Of a stretch of 64,000 nucleotides of DNA, positions 43,440 through 52,359 are shown piece after piece; the first letter of the stretch is position 1, and each line of letters opens with the position of its first letter. The notes under the pieces are model-generated. The model was not told the DNA's origin, made no database searches, and saw only the letters and a list, made by a program, of their open reading frames with translations. A program made the translations under genes and the position numbers. This stretch comes from Batillaria attramentaria (Eukaryota > Mollusca > Gastropoda > Batillariidae), in contig JACVVK020000056.1 in NCBI GenBank assembly GCA_018292915.2, positions 2,020,001 to 2,084,000 of the forward strand, written 5' to 3'.

Positions 43440-44056
43440 TTTTGAAGATAAGCGGTCACACCTTGAGGCGAAAAAATATCAGTTCGTAGGCGCAAATGTT
43501 CTGGTGTTTCTTGTCTGAGATCAATCAGCAAATAACCGTGACTTTTTGAAACAGCGTCTTTATATGCTTCTAACATATATTGAGTTTTTCCAGGGTACAT
43601 TTGTTTTGCCAGTGCTGTTATTTGGGACGCGTCACGCGGGTTTTTAAACACGACTAAATAATGACTGTTTAAGCTTATCGTTCGCTGTTCTTTGTTTTTT
43701 CCAAATAAATTTTGCACGATGTACATAACGGAGATGTTCAGGTGATGACTTCCTTTCGTAAACAGCTGTGTCACGCGAGAATCGGTTTCATGCATGAGAT
43801 CATCAATAATAAGAAGACAGCGTTTGTGACCTGTAAATTTCGACATATCAGGTAATCCCTCCTGAAATTGCACGCCACGCAGCTGTAGCTTGTCATATAA
43901 CGGTTGCCAAACACCGTAACACCAAATAATTTCCTCCGGCGCGGGGACCATAATATCCTTCAACCGATCTAAACACTGATTGACAAAATAGCTTTTGCCG
44001 CTTTGTGAAGGCCCTGCAATAAGACAGGTAAACGGATGCTGAAATCGCGGATCCAT
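43436..44056 (-). CDS. Polinton genome-packaging ATPase, copy A
   Basis: 206 residues from the Met at 44056. Walker A GPSQSGKS at about 15-22 and Walker B CLLIIDDL at about 80-87 place it in the FtsK/HerA-type packaging ATPases shared by Polintons, virophages and adenovirus-like elements; it would pump DNA into a capsid. Identical at protein level to copies B and C. Upstream in-frame residues derive from the boundary sequence next to the 110-bp repeats and are not shared by copy B, which supports this start. Confidence 0.92.
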   Translation of the reverse strand: MDPRFQHPFTCLIAGPSQSGKSYFVNQCLDRLKDIMVPAPEEIIWCYGVWQPLYDKLQLRGVQFQEGLPDMSKFTGHKRCLLIIDDLMHETDSRVTQLFTKGSHHLNISVMYIVQNLFGKNKEQRTISLNSHYLVVFKNPRDASQITALAKQMYPGKTQYMLEAYKDAVSKSHGYLLIDLRQETPEHLRLRTDIFSPQGVTAYLQK

Positions 44057-44113
44057 GTCTGCTGGGTAACTGAGAGAAACAAATGAAAACCAACAGTTAA
44101 ATATCATCATCAT

Positions 44114-44580
44114 GTGGGACCCCTATCCTAAATGGGAGGCGCTGACAGCTGTCACTTCATGATCTCCCTGTATTACCTCACTGGAGGCTATGGCCGTGAT
44201 CTCGGGTTAAGGTCAAATGGCTCCCGGTCTCCCTACCTAAATAGGGAGGCGCTGACAGCTGCTACTTTATGATCTCCCTGTATTACCTCACTGGAGGCTA
44301 TGGCCGTGATCTCAGGTTAAGGTCAAATGGCTCCCGGTCTCCCTACCTAAATAGGGAGGCGCTGACAGCTGCTACTTTGATCTCCCTGTATTACCTCACT
44401 GGAGGCTATGGCCGTGATCTCAGGTTAAGGTCAAATGGCTCCCGGTCTCCCTACCTAAATAGGGAGGCGCTGACAGCTGCTACTTTATGATCTCCCTGTA
44501 TTACTTCACTGGAGGCTATGGACGTGATCTCAGGTTAAGGTCAAATGGCTCCCGGTCTCCCTACCTAAATGGGAGGCGCT
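44114..44580. repeat. 110-bp subterminal tandem repeat, about four units, inverted
   Basis: Reverse complement of the unit at 38048, beginning about 60 bp upstream of the ATPase start. Confidence 0.9.
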
Positions 44581-44639
44581 GACAGCTGTCACTTCAGGAG
44601 CTCCATGTTTCCCCCATTTATCTTGTATTACTTCACTGG

Positions 44640-44902
44640 AGCACCCTAACAGTTCAGATTATAAGGTGAAGCCCTGATTTTATAGGGTCGTGTCGTAAAG
44701 TTTACGTCATAAGGTTAAGGGCATGACCTGAAGTTATAAGGCTGTGACCTGAGGGCGTGACCTCAGGTTAGGGCTATGACCTGAGGCTAAGGACGTGACC
44801 TCAGGTTAGGGCCGTGACCTGAGGCTAAGGACGTGACCTCAGGTTAAGGTCAAACGGCTCCCGGCTCCCTGGGGGTTGAGGGGTCGCAACTTATACTACT
44901 AC
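44640..44902 (-). repeat. Internal right-type terminal repeat
   Basis: Runs from attataaggtgaagccctga to ggggtcgcaacttatactac and stops abruptly against integrase DNA at about 44903. It gives copy A a full pair of terminal repeats. Confidence 0.88.
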
Positions 44903-44906
44903 ATCT

Positions 44907-45416
44907 TTACACAACCGCGGCTTTTATGTCTTCGTTTTCTGTGGTAAAGAAATACACCTTGTGCTTGGACAAAAATTGTTGAAAAACACGGTTGATAAAT
45001 TCTGTTCCTTTGTCTGTTTGCAGTTTTAAAGGTTTCCGTCCAGCCGTCTCAAAGATGTGTTCAAACGCTTTCGTTAGCGACGCACCCGTCTTGTTCTTTA
45101 AAGGCACGACCCACGCGTACTTGCTCAACACGTCGATGCAGGTTAGCAAGAAGGTATAACCGTCATTATACTTCTTCAATTTTTGCACATCAATTAAGTC
45201 GGCTTGCCACTGGTGATCGATTCCTCCTACGATAATACGGCGACGTGAAAATCGGTGTCTAACAGGTTTGTGTAATGTATACGTATCTTGATGAGACAAC
45301 CACTGTTGTATGTCTCCGAGTTTCGCTTTAGGTACAGCTCTTTTTAAACTTTGCACACCACCAAAACTGCCAGGGAGCTTAGGATTATAGTACCGCTGTC
45401 GTAACGCTTTAGACAT
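44907..45416 (-). pseudogene. Polinton RVE integrase, copy B, truncated
   Basis: The N-terminal ~169 residues of the same integrase, cut just before the catalytic Glu where the internal terminal repeat joins it. One synonymous difference from copies A and C is visible near 45378. Confidence 0.88.
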
Positions 45417-45430
45417 TTTTTTTTTTTTTT

Positions 45431-46249
45431 TTAGTCAAATAACGCCTCCCAATGTAGACGCGGCGATTTAAAGTGTCGGGGTGATGGTGATGATGATGAT
45501 GAGCGAATAAGAGGAGATTCCTGTCGACGACGACGACGACGAACGCGAGGGCGCGATCGGTCTGCTGTAACTGAAGGCGTAGAGGGTGTTGCAGCATCCC
45601 TTAAAGACGACGCATGCCTGTTCCGTTGTAAGTAGTCCCAGCGCTTCAGGTTGCCTACAATTTCACGAGGTACGTTGGCGCGTTTCAAAGCACGAGCAAA
45701 TACATTCCACCCCTGCGGAGTTTCCACTTTTTTCCGAGCGCGTAGTACATCATTGACTAAATCAGACATATTTGACCCGTCGATGGTTACGCCTTCGTAT
45801 ACCAACTGACCTCTTTCATCCCAGGTCAATTCAGGATCCTCTTTAAGATGCTCTAAAAGTAACCGCGCTTTCTTATGCATCGTTTTAGGAACACTGGCGA
45901 GGACACGGTTTTCTAATTTTTCTTCTAAGCTGCCAGCACTAGACGAAGGCGGTGCTGGCTGTGTTGCCGAAGCACTTTCAGCGGTGGTTGAAGCGATTTC
46001 CACTCTACCGATCGGTTTCTGACGGTACTCTTTACTAAAATGTCTGTAGCGGTGCAAAGCCTGTTCATAGCGTCTCGCTTTTTCCAACGGTTCTAATGCT
46101 GCATCTTGTAAAACTTGCGTTATCTCCTGGTCCAAACCGACAATATTCCCATTTAAAATATCCGTTACGGGTGGTGGTGGTGGTGGTTTTTGTTCTTGTC
46201 GTTTAAGCCATTCCGGGTCGACCAATACCATTTTCTTCGTGTACTCCAT
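45431..46249 (-). CDS. Conserved Polinton protein, 272 residues, copy B
   Basis: The same protein as at 42286-43104, with one substitution seen near the C-terminus (Ile to Leu before HWEALFD). The A-run (minus strand) between it and integrase is longer than in the other copies. Confidence 0.72.
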   Translation of the reverse strand: MEYTKKMVLVDPEWLKRQEQKPPPPPPVTDILNGNIVGLDQEITQVLQDAALEPLEKARRYEQALHRYRHFSKEYRQKPIGRVEIASTTAESASATQPAPPSSSAGSLEEKLENRVLASVPKTMHKKARLLLEHLKEDPELTWDERGQLVYEGVTIDGSNMSDLVNDVLRARKKVETPQGWNVFARALKRANVPREIVGNLKRWDYLQRNRHASSLRDAATPSTPSVTADRSRPRVRRRRRRQESPLIRSSSSSPSPRHFKSPRLHWEALFD

Positions 46250-46257
46250 TTTTCTTG

Positions 46258-46586
46258 TTATTGCCCGAGCAAAACTTGTCCTAGCACACCTAATACTGGA
46301 CCTAACACAGCGCCGAGAAATCCACCTTTCTGCAAAAGTGCTTTTCGGCGCTTTAAAGAAGTTTTCTTGGTCGCCAAGGTTCTAAGCGTCTGTTTATGCG
46401 CACGAAGTTTTTTGTTTCTGACGCGGGGTCAAACGCACACGCCCTTTTAAAATATTGAATGAACACTCGCACAACGTTTGAATCAGTTCACGGTCCCCGG
46501 ATCGGATAATAGCTTTCACGACTTGCGGTTTAGCTTTCGATAAAAATTTCAATAACCGCCGCGTTGCGTTTTAGCCGCGTGCTCAT
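46258..46586 (-). pseudogene. Small basic Polinton protein, copy B, frameshifted
   Basis: Compared with 43113-43439, one T is added in the T-run near 46408 and one C near 46555, so neither end of the frame is continuous. The rest of the DNA is nearly identical. Confidence 0.8.
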
Positions 46587-47203
46587 TTTTGAAGATAAGC
46601 GGTCACACCTTGAGGCGAAAAAATATCAGTTCGTAGGCGCAAATGTTCTGGTGTTTCTTGTCTGAGATCAATCAGCAAATAACCGTGACTTTTTGAAACA
46701 GCGTCTTTATATGCTTCTAACATATATTGAGTTTTTCCAGGGTACATTTGTTTTGCCAGTGCTGTTATTTGGGACGCGTCACGCGGGTTTTTAAACACGA
46801 CTAAATAATGACTGTTTAAGCTTATCGTTCGCTGTTCTTTGTTTTTTCCAAATAAATTTTGCACGATGTACATAACGGAGATGTTCAGGTGATGACTTCC
46901 TTTCGTAAACAGCTGTGTCACGCGAGAATCGGTTTCATGCATGAGATCATCAATAATAAGAAGACAGCGTTTGTGACCTGTAAATTTCGACATATCAGGT
47001 AATCCCTCCTGAAATTGCACGCCACGCAGCTGTAGCTTGTCATATAACGGTTGCCAAACACCGTAACACCAAATAATTTCCTCCGGCGCGGGGACCATAA
47101 TATCCTTCAACCGATCTAAACACTGATTGACAAAATAGCTTTTGCCGCTTTGTGAAGGCCCTGCAATAAGACAGGTAAACGGATGCTGAAATCGCGGATC
47201 CAT
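46583..47203 (-). CDS. Polinton genome-packaging ATPase, copy B
   Basis: 206 residues, identical in protein to copies A and C, Walker A and B intact. Just upstream (47242) the sequence changes directly into an outward-facing terminal repeat, without the 110-bp repeats found beside copies A and C. Confidence 0.9.
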   Translation of the reverse strand: MDPRFQHPFTCLIAGPSQSGKSYFVNQCLDRLKDIMVPAPEEIIWCYGVWQPLYDKLQLRGVQFQEGLPDMSKFTGHKRCLLIIDDLMHETDSRVTQLFTKGSHHLNISVMYIVQNLFGKNKEQRTISLNSHYLVVFKNPRDASQITALAKQMYPGKTQYMLEAYKDAVSKSHGYLLIDLRQETPEHLRLRTDIFSPQGVTAYLQK

Positions 47204-47241
47204 GTCTGCTGGGTAACTGAGAGAAACAAATGAAAACCAGT

Positions 47242-47500
47242 AGTAGTATAAGTTGCGACCCCTCAACCCTCAGGGAGCCGGGAGCCGTTTGACCTTAACC
47301 TGAGGTCACGTCCTTAGCCTCAGGTCAAGGCCCTGAGGTCACGTCCTTAACCTGAGGTCACGTCCTTAGCCTCAGGTCATAGCCCTGAGGTCACGTCCTC
47401 AGGTCACAGCCTTATAACTTCAGGTCATGCCCTTAACCTTATGACGTAAACTTTAGGAAACGACCCTATAAAATCAGGGCTTCACCTTATAACCTGAACC
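47242..47500 (+). repeat. Internal left-type terminal repeat
   Basis: Begins agtagtataagttgcgaccc directly after the ATPase leader tgaaaaccagt and matches 37764-38030. Confidence 0.88.
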
Positions 47501-47511
47501 TGAAGTGACAG

Positions 47512-47830
47512 CTGTCATCGCCTCCCTATTTAGGTAGGGAGACCGGGAGCCATTTGACCTTAACCCGAGATCACGGCCATAGCCTCCAGTCAGGTAATAC
47601 AGGGAGATCATAAAGTAGCAGCTGTCATCGCCTCCCTATTTAGGTAGGGAGACCGGGAGCCATTTGACCTTAACCCGAGATCACGGCCATAGCCTCCAGT
47701 CAGGTAATACAGGGAGATCGTAAAGTAGCAGCTGTCATCGCCTCCCTATTTAGGTAGGGAGACCGGGAGCCATTTGACCTTAACCTGAGATCACGGCCAT
47801 AGCCTCCAATCAGGTAATACAGGGAGATCA
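47512..47830. repeat. 110-bp subterminal tandem repeat, three units
   Basis: Direct orientation, variant cagctgtcatcgcctccc. Forms part of the left arm of the palindrome. Confidence 0.9.
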
Positions 47831-48192
47831 TGAAGTGACAGCTGTCAGCCCCTTCCAATTGAGGTAGGGAGCTGGGAGCAGTGAAGTAATACAAGATAAA
47901 TGGGGAAACAGGGAGCTCCGGAAGTGACGGCGGTCAGCGCTTCTCCATTTAGACCATGGCTACAACATTGTCAGAGATAAGCCAAACCGACAACAGTTGG
48001 TGTCTTTCTACCTTATTCCAGCATGTATTAACAGGAACGAGGAAGCACTTTTTTTCACGTTTGCAAGCCTGCAGATTGCCAGGTATCAACACTGGTCAAC
48101 CACACACACATTACACACGTGGATGGAGCAACCCGGTCCTTCTGCAAACATAGAAACACATTTTATTAAGCACTGTGTTTTAAAGAAGAAAA
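47826..48192 (+). repeat. 345-bp left-arm block, copy 3
   Basis: Direct orientation; seven-T version of the small frame. Confidence 0.85.
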
Positions 48193-48368
48193 TGCCCGTT
48201 AGTTGACTCTTAGGATCATGACTTTTGGCATGAAACGAAGAACCATCCAGCCAGTACCGCGTGTACTGAAAAAAAATTTTTTGGCCAGTCGAAATAGCCC
48301 ACCTCCTCGCGGTACTGGCTGGATGGTTCTTCGTTTCATGCCACAAAGTCATGATCCTAAGAGTCAAC

Positions 48369-48735
48369 TAACGGGCATTTTCTTCTTTAAAACACAGTGC
48401 TTAATAAAATGTGTTTCTATGTTTGCAGAAGGACCTGGTTGCTCCATCCACGTGTGTAATGTGTGTGTGGTTGACCAGTGTTGATACCTGGCAATCTGCA
48501 GGCTTGCAAACGTGAAAAAAAAGTGCTTCCTCGTTCCTGTTAATACATGCTGGAATAAGGTAGAAAGACACCAACTGTTGTCGGTTTGGCTTATCTCTGA
48601 CAATGTTGTAGCCATGGTCTAAATGGAGAAGCGCTGACCGCCGTCACTTCCGGAGCTCCCTGTTTCCCCATTTATCTTGTATTACTTCACTGCTCCCAGC
48701 TCCCTACCTCAATTGGAAGGGGCTGACAGCTGTCA
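48369..48735 (-). repeat. 345-bp left-arm block, copy 4 (inverted)
   Basis: Inverted; eight-T version with the intact 83-residue frame at 48364-48615 on the minus strand. Confidence 0.85.
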
Positions 48736-49660
48736 CTTCATGATCTCCCTGTATTACCTGACTGGAGGCTATGGCCGTGATCTCAGGTTAAGGTCAAATG
48801 GCTCCCGGTCTCCCTACCTAAATAGGGAGGCGCTGACAGCTGCTACTTTATGATCTCCCTGTATTACCTGACTGGAGGCTATGGCCGTGATCTCGGGTTA
48901 AGGTCAAATGGCTCCCGGTCTCCCTACCTAAATAGGGAGGCGCTGACAGCTGTTACTTTATGATCTCCCTGTATTACCTGACTGGAGGCTATGGCCGTGA
49001 TCTCAGGTTAAGGTCAAATGGCTCCCGGTCTCCCTACCTAAATAGGGAGGCGCTGACAGCTGTCACTTCATGATCTCCCTGTATTACCTCATTGGAGGCT
49101 ATGGCCGTGATCTCAGGTTAAGGTCAAATGGCTCCCGGTCTCCCTACCTAAATAGGGAGGCGCTGACAGCTGCTACTTTATGATCTCCCTGTATTACCTG
49201 ACTGGAGGCTATGGCCGTGATCTCGGGTTAAGGTCAAATGGCTCCCGGTCTCCCTACCTAAATAGGGAGGCGATGACAGCTGTCACTTCATGATCTCCCT
49301 GTATTACCTCACTGGAGGCTATGGCCGTGATCTCGGGTTAAGGTCAAATGGCTCCCGGTCTCCCTACCTAAATAGGGAGGCGCTGACAGCTGCTACTTTG
49401 TGATCTCTCTGTATTACCTCACTGGAGGCTATGGCCGTGATCTCAGGTTAAGGTCAAATGGCCCCCGGTCTCCCTACCTAAATAGGGAGGCGCTGACAGC
49501 TGCTACTTTGTGATCTCCCTGTATTACCTCACTGGAGGCTATGGCCGTGATCTCGGGTTAAGGTCAAATGGCCCCCGGTCAACCTACCTAAATGGGAGAG
49601 AGGCTATGGCCGTGATCTCAGGTTAAGGTCAAATGGCTCCCGGTCTCCCTACCTAAATAG
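48722..49660. repeat. 110-bp subterminal tandem repeat, eight units plus partial, inverted
   Basis: Exact inverted image of 39027-39906 including variants, followed by a partial unit that joins capsid gene DNA at about 49660. Confidence 0.9.
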
Positions 49661-49841
49661 TCCATGTACTCATCCGTAGCGCCTGATACGTAAAATTCGA
49701 TGGGGGCTCCGGGTGCCAGTGTGGCCAAAGGATGAAATTCCACATGGCTACCGTGTTCGACGAGGTTTGGGTCGGGGGCATGGAAAACAGATCAAGTCCG
49801 GAATCGACAGATTCACAACTCTGTGGGTGCAGCAACGACAT
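49653..49841 (-). pseudogene. N-terminal scrap of Polinton major capsid protein gene
   Basis: The minus frame opens MSLLHPQSCESVDSG and shows FSMPPTQT, the characteristic beginning of Polinton double-jelly-roll major capsid proteins. The similarity moves to another frame after about residue 25, indicating a small indel, and the gene is cut after about 60 codons by a 110-bp repeat unit. The rest of the gene is absent from the window. It follows the Gly-rich gene on the same strand with 6 bp between. Confidence 0.65.
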
Positions 49842-49847
49842 GGTGAA

Positions 49848-50294
49848 TTAGTCAAAAATATCAGTGACGTGTCTTCGAGCAGCTCTTTTTCTCGTTTGAC
49901 GCCTTTTACGACTAAACTCTTGCTTTATACGTTTTGTGTTGGGCTCGCCGGGTGGTGCGGCGGCGGCGGCGGTGGCGGCGGCTCCTACAGCTTGATTCAG
50001 TATACGTCGACCGGCCTGTTGCGTTCTCCGCTTAGCTGCTGATTTAAAGTCTTGACCCGACAAGACATCGTTAGCGATTTGCATCCCGGTCCTAGCGCCT
50101 GTTTTTAACAAACTTTTCCCGGCGCTTTTTAGTAAGGGAACAGCGGATCTTAGCACACCGCCTAATATATTTCCTAGACCCTGACCGCGCATCATCGCGC
50201 CTCCACCGCGAAATACCGGTAAACCGCCATTGCCTGCCTGTAGGGCAAAGTAATCGTGGTACGCTTTTGCGTCACAGGTATACGGACACTTCAT
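49848..50294 (-). CDS. Gly-rich Polinton virion-type protein, 148 residues
   Basis: From the Met at 50294, two bases after the penton-like gene stop. It has DYFALQAGNGGLPVFRGGG, a hydrophobic/Gly segment (GLGNILGGVLRSAVPLLKSA), a helical middle with RTGMQIANDVLSGQ, an Ala run and a basic C-terminus (RKRRQTRKRAARR). This layout is common beside capsid genes in Polintons and suggests a minor virion component that touches DNA or membrane; the function is not established here. Confidence 0.75.
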   Translation of the reverse strand: MKCPYTCDAKAYHDYFALQAGNGGLPVFRGGGAMMRGQGLGNILGGVLRSAVPLLKSAGKSLLKTGARTGMQIANDVLSGQDFKSAAKRRTQQAGRRILNQAVGAAATAAAAAPPGEPNTKRIKQEFSRKRRQTRKRAARRHVTDIFD

Positions 50295-50296
50295 TG

Positions 50297-51046
50297 TTAA
50301 ATTCCTTCTAAACGCCTCGGGCGGAAATGAAGTGTGACGATGCTCTTTCCTTGTTCGAATGAAATGGGTTCTCCCGTGTATGAGGTTATAAGGATTTCTA
50401 TCGTGTTGAATTGTTTCCGACACAGAGGTACGTAATGAGGTTTATCAAAACGCTCATACAAGATGCTTTTAGAAAAATCTGTACAGGGGACGGTGCGTAG
50501 GAGCGGTACGTTGACGTCACCGACCACTCGCTGTTGCACAATGTCACAATAAACATACAGAGAATGGTATTGCGTGTACAGATCAAGCATTCCGTTAGCT
50601 AAATAGGTTCCAGGACCAACCAAAGTATTGCTTTTAAACCCTAACAACTTTTGTAAATCAGACCCGAGCTCTAACCGGCAGTGCTTATACAAAACGACGT
50701 ACACGCGCTTTGTCGAGTCTTTAAAATGAAATCGGACATTGCTTTGAGCTGTAATGGCAGCAACTTGGAAGTTTAACGCTGTGACAAGCTGTTCGGGACT
50801 CGCGTACAGGCCATCAGGCAGCGTCCCCACCTTTAACACAGCGCGTTCATCGTCTTGTATGACTTTAAATTGAAACGTATCGCCTTTAACGTTATAAAAA
50901 CTACCGGGAACGTTAATTTCCGCAAGACCCACTTCCCATTCTCCGTTCAGATCAACTGACTGAGGGAGCTTTGTATAAAAATGAGCCGCGTTATTGTCAG
51001 GATAGTGGTTTAAACTGCTGTTACTAGGGAGCGTCACGTAAAACAT
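50297..51046 (-). CDS. Polinton minor capsid (penton-like) protein, 249 residues
   Basis: The N-terminus has SSLNHYPDNNAAHFYTKLP and GEWEVGLAEI, and the middle has YVYCDIVQQRVVGD and VPLLRTV, all typical of Polinton single-jelly-roll minor capsid proteins that would occupy capsid vertices. Length fits the family. The frame is complete. Its start overlaps the end of the membrane-protein gene by about 23 bp. It is present only in copy C. Confidence 0.85.
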   Translation of the reverse strand: MFYVTLPSNSSLNHYPDNNAAHFYTKLPQSVDLNGEWEVGLAEINVPGSFYNVKGDTFQFKVIQDDERAVLKVGTLPDGLYASPEQLVTALNFQVAAITAQSNVRFHFKDSTKRVYVVLYKHCRLELGSDLQKLLGFKSNTLVGPGTYLANGMLDLYTQYHSLYVYCDIVQQRVVGDVNVPLLRTVPCTDFSKSILYERFDKPHYVPLCRKQFNTIEILITSYTGEPISFEQGKSIVTLHFRPRRLEGI

Positions 51047-51299
51047 TTTTACGCTCTATAGTCGGACTGGGCAGGGCGTATCCTAGAGAAGCGCTAAGCA
51101 AGGAAATCCACAAACTTTCCGACGGATGTCCTCGCGTTAAATTTATTAACGAAACAATAATGACCATGCAGATGATGAGCATCTGACATATAAAAACAAC
51201 TTCACTACGCGGTACTCTCCGCCCCCATACACGCCAGAGTATCGACCTTCTTGCTCCGGTGTCTTCTTCTTTTTCCTGATTCTCTTGTATGTCAGTCAT
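51024..51299 (-). CDS. Small membrane protein of Polinton, 91 residues
   Basis: From the Met at 51299, whose ATG overlaps the integrase stop (ATGA). An acidic N-terminus is followed by a transmembrane helix (VFICQMLIICMVIIVSLINL) and a second hydrophobic stretch (LWISLLSASLGYALP). The function is unknown; similar small membrane proteins sit next to the penton gene in other Polintons. Confidence 0.7.
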   Translation of the reverse strand: MTDIQENQEKEEDTGARRSILWRVWGRRVPRSEVVFICQMLIICMVIIVSLINLTRGHPSESLWISLLSASLGYALPSPTIERKNVLRDAP

Positions 51300-52348
51300 T
51301 GAACGTGTTTGGCCGGGATCCACGAGTCAAATGACGACGGGTAGCCGAGCCAGCGAATTAAATATTCTTTTCTTCCACCAGGGCCTCGCCGCGATTTCAA
51401 AATTTGTTCAATCCTATAGACTTGTTTTTCACCAACTTTTTGTAACTCTTCTTTATAAAAACTCCCTTTCAATTCCTCGCCGTGATCGTCTTTGATTTTA
51501 TAAGTAACAGGTCGTGTACTTAATACGCGACTTAAAGTAAACAGCTCTTGCGTCCAGCCTGGTAAATACCCTTTCTTAAACGACCGACGCGCTTTAGAAA
51601 TGCGAACGCGGTCACCAATGTTTAGCTGTGTCACCGACTGTTTTCCTTTTCGTCCGTATAACGCCTGCCACACCTGTTCGCTCGTTTCAGCTGTTACTTC
51701 AACGGGTGCACGTCGAATACTCCGGTGATACGAATGATTGTAACTGTCGACAACCTGAGGTAGAACATCCACGTAGCGCAAAGTATTTGTGTGGGTAAAA
51801 TATCGCCAGAGTCTTTCTTTCAACGTGCGATTAAATCTTTCCACAACCGCGGCTTTTATGTCTTCGTTTTCTGTGGTAAAGAAATACACCTTGTGCTTGG
51901 ACAAAAATTGTTGAAAAACACGGTTGATAAATTCTGTTCCTTTGTCTGTTTGCAGTTTTAAAGGTTTCCGTCCAGCCGTCTCAAAGATGTGTTCAAACGC
52001 TTTCGTTAGCGACGCACCCGTCTTGTTCTTTAAAGGCACGACCCACGCGTACTTGCTCAACACGTCGATGCAGGTTAGCAAGAAGGTATAACCGTCATTA
52101 TACTTCTTCAATTTTTGCACATCAATTAAGTCGGCTTGCCACTGGTGATCGATTCCTCCTACGATAATACGGCGACGTGAAAATCGGTGTCTAACAGGTT
52201 TGTGTAATGTATACGTATCTTGATGAGACAACCACTGTTGTATGTCTCCGAGTTTCGCTTTAGGTACAGCTCTTTTTAAACTTTGCACACCACCAAAACT
52301 GCCAGGGAGTTTAGGATTATAGTACCGCTGTCGTAACGCTTTAGACAT
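51296..52348 (-). CDS. Polinton RVE integrase with C-terminal chromodomain, copy C (complete)
   Basis: 350 residues. The retroviral-type integrase core has catalytic D73 (WQADLIDV), D135 (QTDKGTEF) and E170 (VVERFNRTLKERL). A GDRVRISK segment resembles the C-terminal SH3-like part, and the last ~45 residues (YRIEQILKSR to YLIRWLGYPSSFDSWIPA) form a chromodomain. It would insert linear element DNA and generate the 6-bp duplication; chromodomains in such enzymes are thought to guide insertion to marked chromatin. Preceded by an A-run after the 272-residue gene and followed by an ATGA overlap with the membrane-protein gene. It is the only full-length integrase in the window. Confidence 0.93.
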   Translation of the reverse strand: MSKALRQRYYNPKLPGSFGGVQSLKRAVPKAKLGDIQQWLSHQDTYTLHKPVRHRFSRRRIIVGGIDHQWQADLIDVQKLKKYNDGYTFLLTCIDVLSKYAWVVPLKNKTGASLTKAFEHIFETAGRKPLKLQTDKGTEFINRVFQQFLSKHKVYFFTTENEDIKAAVVERFNRTLKERLWRYFTHTNTLRYVDVLPQVVDSYNHSYHRSIRRAPVEVTAETSEQVWQALYGRKGKQSVTQLNIGDRVRISKARRSFKKGYLPGWTQELFTLSRVLSTRPVTYKIKDDHGEELKGSFYKEELQKVGEKQVYRIEQILKSRRGPGGRKEYLIRWLGYPSSFDSWIPAKHVQ

Positions 52349-52359
52349 TTTTTTTTTTT

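Larger units (their letters stand above)
47512..49100. repeat. Large palindrome inside Polinton
   Basis: The left arm ends at 48261 (cagtaccgcg) and the right arm starts at 48308 (cgcggtactg). Arms of about 750 bp carry the 345-bp block and 110-bp repeats. The 46-bp loop (48262-48307) is the reverse complement of 40329-40374. Confidence 0.88.
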
